Origin: Polyodon spathula
Lineage: Eukaryota; Chordata; Actinopteri; Acipenseriformes; Polyodontidae
Direction of reading: 5' to 3'
Assembly (NCBI RefSeq): GCF_017654505.1
Contig: NC_054558.1
Location: 12,441,825 to 12,505,824 of the forward strand
DNA length: 64,000 nucleotides
Below the pieces are notes generated by a model. The model saw only the letters and a list, made by a program, of their open reading frames with translations. It made no database searches and had not been told where the DNA came from. Position 1 is the first letter of the stretch; the number at the start of each line of letters is the position of its first letter. Shown here one piece after another: positions 33,501 to 44,542 of this stretch. The position numbers and the translations under genes are program-made.

Positions 33501-36384
33501 CCCCTGCACTCTACTAGAGAAAACAGCACACATGAATCTGTACCTGCTGGTAACTATCCCCCTGCACTCTACTAGAGAAAACAGCACACATGAATCTGTA
33601 CCTGCTGGTAACTATCCCCCTGCACTCTACTAGAGAAAACAGCACACATGAATCTGTACCTGCTGGTAACTATCCCCCTGCACTCTACTAGAGAAAACAG
33701 CACACATGAATCTGTACCTGCTGGTAACTATCCCCCTGCACTCTACTAGAGAAAACAGCACACATGAATCTGTACCTGCTGGTAACTATCCCCCTGCACT
33801 CTACTAGAGAAAACAGCACACATGAATCTGTACCTGCTGGTAACTATCCCCCTGCACTCTACTAGAGAAAACAGCACACATGAATCTGTACCTGCTGGTA
33901 ACTATCCCCCTGCACTCTACTAGAGAAAACAGCACACATGAATCTGTACCTGCTGGTAACTATCCCCCTGCACTCTACTAGAGAAAACAGCACACATGAA
34001 TCTGTACCTGCTGGTAACTATCCCCCTGCACTCTACTAGAGAAAACAGCACACATGAATCTGTACCTGCTGGTAACTATCCCCCTGCACTCTACTAGAGA
34101 AAACAGCACACATGAATCTGTACCTGCTGGTAACTATCCCCCTGCACTCTACTAGAGAAAACAGCAAACATGAATCTGTACCTGCTGGTAACTATCCCCC
34201 TGCACTCTACTAGAGAAAACAGCACACATGAATCTGTACCTGCTGGTAACTATCCCCCTGCACTCTACTAGAGAAAACAGCACACATGAATCTGTACCTG
34301 CTGGTAACTATCCCCCTGCACTCTACTAGAGAAAACAGCACACATGAATCTGTACCTGCTGGTAACTATCCCCCTGCACTCTACTAGAGAAAACAGCACA
34401 CATGAATCTGTACCTGCTGGTAACTATCCCCCTGCACTCTACTAGAGAAAACAGCACACATGAATCTGTACCTGCTGGTAACTATCCCCCTGCACTCTAC
34501 TAGAGAAAACAGCAAACATGAATCTGTACCTGCTGGTAACTATCCCCCTGCACTCTACTAGAGAAAACAGCACACATGAATCTGTACCTGCTGGTAACTA
34601 TCCCCCTGCACTCTACTAGAGAAAACAGCACACATGAATCTGTACCTGCTGGTAACTATCCCCCTGCACTCTACTAGAGAAAACAGCACACATGAATCTG
34701 TACCTGCTGGTAACTATCCCCCTGCACTCTACTAGAGAAAACAGCACACATGAATCTGTACCTGCTGGTAACTATCCCCCTGCACTCTACTAGAGAAAAC
34801 AGCACACATGAATCTGTACCTGCTGGTAACTATCCCCTCACCCTACTGAGAAAACACAAACATGAATCTACTAGAGAAAACAGCACACATGAATCTGTAC
34901 CTGCTGGTAACTATCCCCCTGCACTCTACTAGAGAAAACAGCACACATGAATCTGTACCTGCTGGTAACTATCCCCCTGCACTCTACTAGAGAAAACAGC
35001 ACACATGAATCTGTACCTGCTGGTAACTATCCCCCTGCACTCTACTAGAGAAAACAGCACACATGAATCTGTACCTGCTGGTAACTATCCCCCTGCACTC
35101 TACTAGAGAAAACAGCACACATGAATCTGTACCTGCTGGTAACTATCCCCCTGCACTCTACTAGAGAAAACAGCACACATGAATCTGTACCTGCTGGTAA
35201 CTATCCCCCTGCACTCTACTAGAGAAAACAGCACAACATGAATAGAGAAAACAGCACACATGTACCTGCTGGTAACTATCCCCCTGCACTCTACTAGAGA
35301 AAACAGCACACATGAATCTGTACCTGCTGGTAACTATCCCCCTGCACTCTACTAGAGAAAACAGCACACATGAATCTGTACCTGCTGGTAACTATCCCCC
35401 TGCACTCTACTAGAGAAAACAGCACACATGAATCTGTACCTGCTGGTAACTATCCCCCTGCACTCTACTAGAGAAAACAGCACACATGAATCTGTACCTG
35501 CTGGTAACTATCCCCCTGCACTCTACTAGAGAAAACAGCACACATGAATCTGTACCTGCTGGTAACTATCCCCCTGCACTCTACTAGAGAAAACAGCACA
35601 CATGAATCTGTACCTGCTGGTAACTATCCCCCTGCACTCTACTAGAGAAAACAGCACACATGAATCTGTACCTGCTGGTAACTATCCCCCTGCACTCTAC
35701 TAGAGAAAACAGAGAAAACTGTACCTGCTGGTAACTATCCCCCTGCACTCTACTATAGAAAACTGAATCTGTACCTGCTGGTAACTATCCCCTTGCACTC
35801 TACTAGAGAAAACATCACATACAACACATGAATCTGTACCTGCTGGTAACTATCCCCTGCACTCTACTAGAGAAAACAGCACACATGAATCTGTACCTGC
35901 TGGTAACTATCCCCCTGCACTCTACTAGAGAAAACAGCACACATGAATCTGTACCTGCTGGTAACTATCCCCCTGCACTCTACTAGAGAAAACAGCACAC
36001 ATGAATCTGTACCTGCTGGTAACTATCCCCCTGCACTCTACTAGAGAAAACATCACACATGAGTCTGTACCTGCTGGTAACTATCCCCCTGCACCCTACT
36101 AGAGAAAACAGCACACATGAATCTGTACCTGCTGGTAACTATCCCCCTGCACTCTACTAGAGAAAACAGCACACATGAATCTGTACCTGCTGGTAACTAT
36201 CCCCTGCACTCTACTAGAGAAAACAGCACACATGAATCTGTACCTGCTGGTAACTATCCCCCTGCACTCTACTAGAGAAAACAGCACACATGAATCTGTA
36301 CCTGCTGGTAACTATCCCCTGCACTGTACTAGAGAAAACTGGTAACTATCCCCCTGCACTCTACTAGAGAAAACAGCACACATG
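27545..36384. repeat. 58-bp satellite array, about 150 copies
   Basis: Head-to-tail 58-base units (ACTCTACTAGAGAAAACAGC, then ACACATGAATCTGTACCTGC, then TGGTAACTATCCCCCTGC), nearly all identical over 8.8 kb. Breaks in register occur near 30,700, 31,200, 32,215, 32,425, 34,838, 35,235 and more densely after 35,700. A single-base variant (AGCAAACATG) recurs near 30,091, 32,659, 34,167 and 34,514, in part at whole-unit spacing. The first and last units are the most diverged, as expected when unequal exchange homogenises the middle. Stop-free minus-strand frames here are artefacts. The right edge runs into a tail that recurs at 46.9 kb. Confidence 0.97.
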
Positions 36385-36756
36385 CACTGTATATAGCCTC
36401 AATATCCATGGGCACACCTCACCTGGTGCACAGACACCTGCAGGAAATAAAATACAGCAACAAGCCGCACATTACTTCTTGTGCAGAGCGCATAGCACAG
36501 ACTTGGAGCCCCGCGCACAATGTAGAATAATCTACTGCTACACATACTCCTGGGCATCTTCATACAATGTACAAGATAAGAGTTCATTTAACTAACCTGC
36601 ACTGGTTGAGCTCTATACATCAGCATCTCAGCTTGTCTCTCTATCCAGCTTAAGCTCACACTATTAACAAGTACGATAGCTTTGCTCTTTATATAAACCA
36701 GTAATGGAACGAGAGGCAGACAATTAGGAGAGCCCGACATCAATCATATCTCACAA
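36385..36756 (+). repeat. Satellite-linked tail sequence, copy 1
   Basis: About 370 bases directly after the 58-bp array, matching 46,918-47,303, where two 58-bp units precede it. Shared marks include GGCACACC(T/C)CACCTGGTGC, GAGCCCCGCGCACAATG and the end CATATCTCACAAAA. No ORF or RNA-gene boxes recognised. The linked array plus tail behaves as one composite repeat. Confidence 0.8.
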
Positions 36757-37107
36757 AAGATTTAGATGTGAGTAGTTTTTCGAGATTTACGATTATACTG
36801 TATTTACAGTATAATCATAAATCTCGAAAAACTACTCACTTCTAAATCTTTTGTAGTCATTTTTGTATTACTTTAGTATAAATACATGTTAATTTGGATT
36901 CATGTGTTGTTTTTTTCTGACTTTTTGTGAACGAAAAGACACACATTTGCCCATTTTCCCATTGGAAATAGTGATATTTTGAAATATCACTGTCCTGGTC
37001 ACAAAAGCAAAGTTTGTGGGGAATAATAGCCATTTTCTATACTTTTGAGGCATAAGCAATTAGGAAATAACACTTACTACCCAGGAACAAAAATTGTGTT
37101 ACATAGT
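36754..37107. mobile_element. Truncated palindromic (hairpin) DNA element
   Basis: 36,754-36,802 and 36,805-36,853 are near-perfect 49-base inverted arms around a 2-base centre (about three mismatches). The right side continues to ATTGTGTTACATAGTG at 37,107, where homology to the 51.8 kb unit begins; this looks like a terminus. The reading is that a longer palindromic element lost most of its left half at the satellite tail junction. No ORF. Confidence 0.55.
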
Positions 37108-37742
37108 GTTGTCAGTGTTTAAAGTTCAATATTCACAATCAAACAATGCTTCCCTCATTAAACAACAAGGCACATACTAGGCAATAAGGAGATTACAATA
37201 CATTAATAGCACAGAATGTGAAATACATTTAGAGATACATCCCTCAACCCCTTTAGCCCAATGCAGTTCCATGTCAGACCAGTTGAGTCCCATGAACAGA
37301 GACCAGCGCAGCTCCCTGCTGAAAGCACTCAATATGAATCTATTGAACTCTCCTAGTATGTTCAGAATGTAGGTACAGCTGGTATGTTTCAGCTCATATT
37401 GACCGACTGCAATTTCAAATCAGCATGTGTTCATTAGATAGCTTTTACTCTTTAATGTAAAATATTTTAAATGAATGCCAACTCTTATTATAATATAAAA
37501 TACATATACATTGCATCATAACGTTATATAACCAGGTTTATTACACAGAAACCAAAATTGTACTGAAGCTTAATATTTGGATAAGTGAATGAAAGAAGCT
37601 TGAGCATAATGCAAAATTTCAAGTATGTGCAAATAAACACGTTTTTACAATGTACTAATTATAACTATGGTACAATAATTATCAATAACATTTCTTTATA
37701 AATTTCGTAAACTATATGGGTGTATACAAACATAGGACATAA
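37108..37742. other. Repeated unit, copy B (left flank)
   Basis: Matches 1,170-1,572 and 51,790-52,417. No ORF of note. Left edge sharp at TTGTCAGTG. Confidence 0.6.
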
Positions 37743-38965
37743 AGGGGCTGATGTAAGGATACATGCAAAGTGATGTGTGGCTGCAAAACATCCATACTGC
37801 AGACAACATGATATTGAAATTTAATCAAATGATGAAGAGTATGGAATTGGATGGGAATCTAGAATACTAAGAGGCACAAACATTATAATGAGATGTAAGT
37901 ATCTTGCAAACCATGAAGAAGCAAGTAATTAAAAGCTGTATAAAAGCACACACCTGCAGAGACCTGTCACTGACTCAGGACGGCTGCTGTTTGCACTTCC
38001 TGATGTGGCGACGCTTGGCTCTTGTTGAGGAGAGGCAGGAAAATCTTCAGAGAAGAACAAGACAGAGAAGACCCACATATTCAAACCAGGGTCACTTTAT
38101 TTGGGATGATGGAGGTGATGATGATGATAATAATAATAATCTTTATTTTGATATAGCGCCTTCTATAGTGGACCACCATCACAAAGTGCTTTACAAGATA
38201 CAAGACTATGGTATGTGAACTATGCATCAGCTGCAGAGTCACTTACAACAACGTCTCACCCAAAAGACAGAGCACAAGGATGACTTGGTCAGGGTCACAC
38301 AATGAGTCATTGGCACTGCTGGGATTGGATCCATTGACCTGCTGGTTATAAACCTGTGTCTTTAACCACTGAACCACATAGCCTCCTACGCGGTTGTAAG
38401 GCGTTATCGTCTCACTCCACAGGTCAACCTAGACCTAAAAGCTGAATTTCACCTTTTCATCCCCTAGTTGACTATCCTCCTGGTAACTCTGACAGCATTG
38501 ACATTCACCACTATAGAGGACCATTTGACCTCTTTATCAACATAACTGATGTTGGCTGAGGCTTTTCCAAATAACTGAGTTTCATGCTCAGCCATAAGGA
38601 TTCTCAGCTGCTCCTGAGAAAAATGTTTTTTTTTTCCTTTCTGTGCACCAAGAGGACTTCGCTGCCTTTCCGGTGCCATTTTTATTTATTTTTTGGTTTG
38701 ATTTTCATGCTCCTCAAATCTCATACAGTGCTTACTGCTGTCTGTACTCTGAACTCGCTCTGTGACAGTGGCCTCTAAACAGCCCGATGCACAAGCAGTG
38801 CGACCCTCATTATCATGATTGCAGATCATTATTTGTGTGTAGTGACTAATTAGCATTGCTCTTTGCTTACATAGGCTGCAGTGCAAAATAATTCCCTGGC
38901 AGCTATTCAATTTAGAATTTGCAGCTGCAATTGTTTACAATACACGTAGCCTTACATCAGCCCCA
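37743..38965 (-). mobile_element. Harbinger-like element, copy 1 (Myb-type relic, TIRs)
   Basis: Bounded by inverted repeats GGGGCTGATGTAAGG (37,743) and CCTTACATCAGCCCC (ending 38,965). The minus strand at 38,679-38,464 reads a 71-residue fragment (KKHFSQEQLRILMAEHE, LFGKAS, KEVKWSSIVVNVNAV) resembling the Myb/SANT-like DNA-binding protein of PIF/Harbinger transposons. No transposase was seen. A SINE interrupts it at about 38,128-38,393. The same element without the SINE is at 52,418-53,342. Family assignment rests on the Myb-like peptide and TIRs; target duplications do not clearly fit TWA. Confidence 0.55.
38128..38393 (-). mobile_element. tRNA-derived SINE inside the Harbinger-like element
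   Basis: Reading the minus strand: head with GTGGTTCAGTGGTTAAAG (A-box region) and GGATCCAATCCC (B-box-like), ending in AAGGCGCTATATCAAAATAAAG followed by an (ATT)n tail. The tail core matches that of the L2-type LINE at 10.9 kb. The paralogous place at about 52,785-52,805 lacks it, so the insertion came after the unit was copied. Confidence 0.7.
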
Positions 38966-39107
38966 ATGTACAGAAACATAAAGCTTGCTTGCTTGTGCTT
39001 GTTTGCTTGCTTTCTTTCTTCAGTGCCTTATTCTGATGTGAAATTGTGCAGGGCTCCACCCACAGCTCAGGCTGTCTGGCTGTCAGAAGCATTTCTATTT
39101 GTATTCT
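38966..39107. other. Repeated unit, copy B (right flank)
   Basis: Matches 53,343-53,472; homology ends near CAGAAGCATTTCTATTTGT. Confidence 0.6.
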
Positions 39108-39129
39108 AATTACATTAGTGAACACAAGG

Positions 39130-39360
39130 TCTGAGCGAACCTTAATTAAATCAGCTCTCTTGGGCGGTGTGTCGTGGAGGCCACGAGGCCAGGTGATGAT
39201 CTCTTGCGACCATGGAGACACGGTAGCATACCCCACCCTAAAAGTATATTTATCGGTAGGACGCCACTTACTAGTTGGGGTGGCAGAAAGGCTACCACAC
39301 CCAATAATTCTGGGTCGAGACTGGCCAACTAACCAACTGGAGAATTGGTTAAATTAATGG
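39130..39360 (+). mobile_element. Ty3/Gypsy-type protease scrap
   Basis: The open frame reads ISCDHGDTVAYPT and, further on, GVAERLPHPIILGRDWP, a pattern found at the protease end of Ty3/Gypsy polyproteins. The catalytic Asp motif upstream is not seen and no RT follows. Confidence 0.5.
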
Positions 39361-40291
39361 CAGTCTCAACTGCACACGTAAACGCGGCAGAGAAAAAAAA
39401 AAAAAAAGGAACACATTGGTGAAGTGTTTCCTTTTCAAGCTGAAATGTTTTCCCTCATTTTCCGTCCTAGAAAAACAAATAAAGAGAGAAGGACTGCAAA
39501 ATGAGATGGAGCATCTCTAAGACAAGGCTGGGTCTGGTGGCAGAGCGCTCGGGTGGTAACAAATGCCAGTCAAAAGGAGTCGGAATGCAGTGTGACCGAG
39601 AGGGCAAGGTTACTAGGCCATCTAGGGCAGATATTTGTTTGTTTGTAATTGTCTTGTCTTGTACGTTACCAGACAGTTAATACAGTTCCGGAGCTGTTGC
39701 CAGGAGCCAGCACGAAACCGGACAACACTGCACCTTTGTTACCAGAACTGTACTGTTGAGAAAACAGAAAATTTGCTGATGTTAATACAGTACTTCACTG
39801 CGTTTACAAGCATTTGTATTCGATCAAATTGTTACTGTCATTCTTGCACTGCAGTTTATTAAAAAAAAAAAAAAAAAAAAAATCCTATCAGATGTTTTAA
39901 TATACACACCGACTTAATGTCGTATACATGAATATTGACACATGCTTTTAAAGGGAGAGGCAGCATTTGTCGCATTTGTCTGGAGCGCTGCATCATCATC
40001 TCTCATTTATCTGTAATTCAGTGGTACAAACACATTGATAAATTACCATAGTGAGACTGCGGGAGTGTTGTGGCTGAAGTCTGTCACGTGCCAGTACTGG
40101 TACACGTGCTCCAGGTTGAAAGCCACTGCTTTAGACTATATGAACAGAACCATTGTGTGTATTTACAACATATTAAACAAAGCGGTTATTGTGTTAAATG
40201 AATAAAGCATTGAGTTAAACATCATTCTGAATATGAAAATCAAACAACATACACTGACATTCATTTACATTCCGTCCGTTATATCGGCTGG

Positions 40292-40322
<31 letters not shown>

Positions 40323-41000
40323 ATGTTAATATGGTTAAAAGGTTTCATTAACACTGGAAAAAGCCTGTCTGGCCGCTATCATTGCTGGTACTAAAACAAA
40401 CACAGTTATAAAATGTGATGTTTCAACCGTTTAAATCAACAAAAATAGCAGAGCTTATAATTCTAGTTGAACTATGCAGTACCAGAATGCAGCGCTCCTC
40501 TTACTCTCCTGCCCCGCCCATTCACTGCCATTTCCCGCGCACGAAGGAGAAATGATCAGTTTAACACTGAGGTCTGAACGACAGTTCAAGGGAATTCCAC
40601 CAGGGGGCAGTGTAGGACATTCATTTGTTCGGTGCTCATTCACAGTCAGCCCCCACTCGCCATATCTCCTGGTGCAGCTGCTTTCCAACACTACCTGTAT
40701 GAAAACAGTATGAGAATGACACCACTGCTCACAGCATGAAGAAATGATGTCAAATAAGCGGTGTTACATTGTGTTCTTCCGTCTCAGTAACAACAAGAAT
40801 CTCGGTCAATCGGTGTGAATGCAGCCTGTGTATTGAGGTACAGGCAGGCAATGTATGGCATTAATCATATTTTTTTAAGGTGTGTACGCCATTAATTAAT
40901 TCATGCTGATATAAAAGAAAAAAGAAGAACTGAACACAGTGAGTAAGATGACTTGAAAACTTGAAATATACAAATTAGTGGTTTGGTACATGAATAAGAC

Positions 41001-41002
<2 letters not shown>
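39361..41002. other. Intergenic with A-runs
   Basis: A runs at about 39,390-39,406, 39,859-39,881 and 40,289-40,321. 40,589-40,650 is weakly related to 1,148-1,215, including its CTCF-type motif. No gene recognised. Confidence 0.5.
40597..40610 (+). promoter_or_regulatory. CTCF-type motif
   Basis: CCACCAGGGGGCAG, a full match to the CTCF core, kept while its flank has diverged from the copy at 1152. It lies 2.1 kb upstream of V10, between the satellite and V10. Confidence 0.55.

Positions 41003-41086
<84 letters not shown>
41003..41086. repeat. (AT)n microsatellite
   Basis: Long AT run, left of the inverted repeat. Confidence 0.95.
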
Positions 41087-41092
<6 letters not shown>

Positions 41093-41408
41093 CCCAATCA
41101 GAACCCATGGACCCGTGCTGCACTCTGTCTTCTTCATTACGCAGAGAAGCACCAGAACGAGGTCATGTCATGAGTTGTGTTCCAATACTGTTTAACAGAA
41201 ACAGACAGATCCAAGCAGGGAGCGCATTAGGGTTCCACAGTAACACAGTAACACAGTTCTTTTAACCACATGTTCTCTGAGTTAACTAGCATGTTACCTA
41301 ATTAATCTTTTGTCACCAATTATTTTTAACAGGTGAGGGTCCATGATTGTTATAAATATAGGTAGCATAGGCACAAGTTTGTCATTCCTGAATGTAAGGG
41401 AGCAGAAA

Positions 41409-42309
41409 ATGGCAAAATATGCTCAGTTAATCAAGAAAAAACTACTTTAAGAAATGAAGGTCAATCTTGAAGAAAAATCGCAAGAACTTTTCAAGTGTCT
41501 GTAACTGCTGTGGCCAAGACCATCAAACGATTTGAAGAAACTGGCACTCATGAGGACCGAACAAGGTCAGGTAGGCCAAAGGTGACCTCAGAATCAGAGA
41601 ACAAGTGCATTCGAGTCACAAGTCTGCGAAACCACGATTAACTGCCCCTGAAATACAGGGTCACCTAAATGCTACTAGAAGTACATATGTTTTAACATCA
41701 ACTGTTCAGAGGAGATTGCGTGAATCTGGCCTAACTGGAAGAATTGCTACAAAGAAACTATCGGTAAGAGTGCAGAATAAGAGGAATAGACTTGCCTGGT
41801 CCAAAATAACACAGAAACTGGACTATGTGGAGTGTAAGTTGGTCTTATGGACCGATGAGCCAAATTTGAAATATTTGGGTCCAACCACCGCGTATTTTTA
41901 AGACGCAGAGAGGGTGAATGCATGAGTTCTGCATGTGTGGTTCCCACTTTCAAGCATGGAGGAGGCAGTGTCATGGTCTGGGGTTGCTTTGCTGGTGACA
42001 TAGTTGGTGATCTTTACCAAATCCATGGCAAGCTCAACCAGCATGGCTATCATAGCATACTTCAGAGGCATGCCATTCCATCAGGTTTATGACTAGTTGG
42101 CCAGTCCTTCATTATTCAGCAAGATAATGACATGAAACACACCCCAAAGTTGTGCAAGAACTATCTGGCGAAGAAGGAAAGTGAAAGACAACTCAATCTA
42201 ATGACTTAGCCTGCCCAGTCTCCAGACCTCAATCTTATAGAACTTGTATGGGACGAACTGGACAGAAGAGTCAAAGCAAAGCTACCCACAAGTGCCTACC
42301 CACAAACTT

Positions 42310-42310
<1 letters not shown>
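41409..42310 (+). pseudogene. Tc1/mariner transposase relic
   Basis: Plus-strand remains of a Tc1-type DDE transposase. N-terminal paired helix-turn-helix traces (about 41,420-41,600), then an open part at 41,605-41,901 with RLTAPEIQ and TVQRRLRE. First catalytic Asp in LWTDEPN, second in QQDNDMKHTP, and the third acidic residue in SPDLNLIE near 42,240. Several stops and shifts (for example TAA at 41,900, TGA at 42,090). The 3' side ends CACAAACTTTTGAATATAT, a Tc1-like terminus swallowed by an AT run. Inactive. Confidence 0.85.

Positions 42311-42313
<3 letters not shown>

Positions 42314-42385
<72 letters not shown>
42314..42385. repeat. (AT)n microsatellite
   Basis: AT run directly at the 3' terminus of the Tc1 relic. 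Confidence 0.95.
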
Positions 42386-42387
<2 letters not shown>

Positions 42388-42723
42388 AAGTGTTTTTCTT
42401 TAAAAAAACAAAACAAAAGAGGAGTTAATTAAAGACGACCATTCCCAGCGCTCTGCAGATCTGTCTGTCTGTGTTAAACAGTACTGGAACACAACTCATG
42501 ACACAAAAGAACCTCGTTCTGGAGCTTCACTGCGTAATGAAGAAGACAGAGCGCAGCGCGGGTTCATGGGTTCTGATTGGACATCAGAGAAACATCCCGA
42601 CACACGGAAGAAACGCACACTGATCCGCTCAGAGATGCGGCTGCAGACTGGCATTCAGTACTGAATAGAAACCAACAGAACAGAGACAGAGAACTCATTC
42701 AAACTGAATGAACAGCGATAACC

Positions 42724-43204
42724 ATGCTGTATGCAGGTCTCCTCACTGCAGTCTTCTATTTAACCTTTGGTAAAGATGGATTTTTATTGTAAAACAATTT
42801 CGTGGATTCAGCTGCAGTTACTACATCGTGCATAACTAAGTTTTTTTTTTGTTTTTGTTTTTGTTTTGTGTGTTTGTTTATTTTACAGACTGCAGTTGTG
42901 GAGATGAAATTATTCAACTCAATGACACGATTACCTCGAAAGTTAGCAGCGACACGATGATATTCTGCAATTACTCCCTGAGCAGTAGCGCTGACAGTGA
43001 GTATCTGTTCTGGTACAAGCAGACTCCAGGCAGCTCTCCTCGATATCTGCTTCATCGCATGAAAGGTTCCACTGATGAATTCCGATCAGATGAAACTGAG
43101 GCCAGGTTTTCCAGTCAGTTGGACACATCGCAGAAGATGACTAGTTTATCAATCGTGAACACGCAGCTGTGTGATTCTGCAGTGTACCTGTGTGCGCTGA
43201 GTAC
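42724..43204 (+). CDS. V10: TCR alpha/delta variable segment, intact
   Basis: Leader exon 42,724-42,769 (MLYAGLLTAVFYLTF plus one base, GTAAAG donor), a 119-base intron with a T/G-rich tract, V exon 42,889-43,204 after TTACAG. V domain: CGDEIIQLNDTITSK, Cys in IFCNYS, Trp in LFWYKQ, a charged loop DEFRSDETEARF, second Cys in DSAVYLC, ending CALST. An extra Cys replaces Ser just before the DSA motif (QLCDSA; V7 has QLSDSA), and two more Cys sit at the mature N-terminus. Open throughout. Sister of V7. The unpaired cysteines may affect folding; otherwise functional. Confidence 0.9.
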
Positions 43205-43243
43205 CACGGTGCTGTCTTTACATTACTGCCTTCTACAATAACA
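43205..43243 (+). promoter_or_regulatory. V10 recombination signal (23-RSS)
   Basis: Heptamer CACGGTG at 43,205-43,211 (A4 to G change), 23-base spacer, nonamer ACAATAACA at 43,235-43,243. Confidence 0.8.
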
Positions 43244-43549
43244 CAGCCCATTCAGAGCGCACTAATTAACCCCTTCACTGGAAAAACATACAAACAACAT
43301 CACATGTCTGTTTTATTTGTGTTGTTGTGGGTTAAACATCTCAGTTACAATGTGTGTGTACAGTATGTTATTATTATGGTATATAAAAGAGCGAGAAGCT
43401 TAAAAAAGCTATCAGATTACAGGGAATATTTTATAAAAACTGCACTCAAATAATAATAATAATAATGTCTTATTTCTTAAGCTAAATGTATTTTTGGTAT
43501 TATTATTTATGTTATTTGTATGTATTTATCGTTTAGCTTGTTGCTATAG

Positions 43550-43589
<40 letters not shown>

Positions 43590-44314
43590 GCAGTGTAGAA
43601 GTCCACTGTGTGTTTTGTCAAACAGCACTGCTTGGAATCTTGTGCCAGATTTGAGAGCTTTGATCAACATTACAAGCCACATTACAATTACATTACAACA
43701 ATGTGCTGCTGGTCCTGTCATATCAAACAGCACTGCTAGGTTATAAGCAATACATAAAAAAAAAAAAAAAAAATACATCTTTATTGAATAAACGTTGTTT
43801 TGGCTTTTCTAAAATATTGTATGTATGTATTAACTGTGCTCTGTAATAAAGGCCTTGTCACAAACACACATCTAAACTGTAATAATAAATATTAGATTGT
43901 ACAGGAAACTCAACATGAACAACATCTAGTGAACAACCAAAAAATGCGCACATACGTGCGTTTCAATATGAAGGCGGACAAGGACGTGCTTATATCAATA
44001 TAAAGGGAATCGATTCACGTTTAATCACAGGTAAGGATATCCCGGGATTGAAAGAGGTTTGCCTCGTGTTCATTTTATACGCGCTGGAGTGTGGCTGCAT
44101 GTCTTTTATTCAAACGTTATAGTAGGCTCATTAAAATATTTATTTTAAATTTAGGATGATTAAATAAAGTATGGGATATTTTCATAAAGCATTTACCTCC
44201 TTGTTTTTTTTTTGTTTTTTTTGTTTGTTTTTTTTTTTAATCAAAAGTGCAGTTGGTTTGACATGTGCCTTCTTTCTGATCTTTTTAAAACACATGAATA
44301 AATAAGTACATAAT

Positions 44315-44542
44315 CCCTGCCCCTCAGTCCTCGATAAGAGACGCAGCGCTGAACTACACTGGTAAAGTTACAATACAGTCCGGTACTCCCTGCCCTGCCC
44401 CTCAGTCCTCGATAAGAGACGCAGCGCTGAACTACACTGGTAAAGTTACAATACAGTCCGGTACTCCCTGCCCTGCCCCTCAGCCCTCGATAAGAGACGC
44501 AGCGCTGAACTACACTGGTAAAGTTACAATACAGTCCGGTAC
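44315..44542. repeat. 78-bp tandem repeat, about three copies
   Basis: Units start with CTCAG(T/C)CCTCGATAAGAGA at 44,323, 44,401 and 44,479, exactly 78 bases apart and almost identical, so recent. The minus-strand ORF is an artefact of the multiple-of-three length. Confidence 0.95.

Larger units (their letters stand above)
41091..42590. repeat. Inverted repeat flanking a Tc1 relic
   Basis: 41,091-41,215 is the reverse complement of 42,445-42,590 with moderate divergence (shared CCAATCAGAACCCATG, TGTCTTCTTCATTACGCAG and ATGAGTTGTGTTCCA). The right arm lies 134-279 bases before the V10 start codon, so the left arm is an inverted copy of V10 promoter-side sequence. Confidence 0.85.

Noticed and set aside
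30599..36287. Minus-strand ORFs with repeated LFSLVECRGIVTSRY-type peptide
   Set aside because: They arise from the 58-bp unit lacking stops in some frames after small indels; no start context or domain.
27545..36384. CRISPR-like regular array
   Set aside because: The 58-bp units are directly abutting with no unique spacers, in a vertebrate locus; it is a tandem satellite.
43440..43780. Possible SINE around the TTG repeat
   Set aside because: Repeated CAAACAGCACTGCT at two places, but no A/B boxes or recognisable tail.
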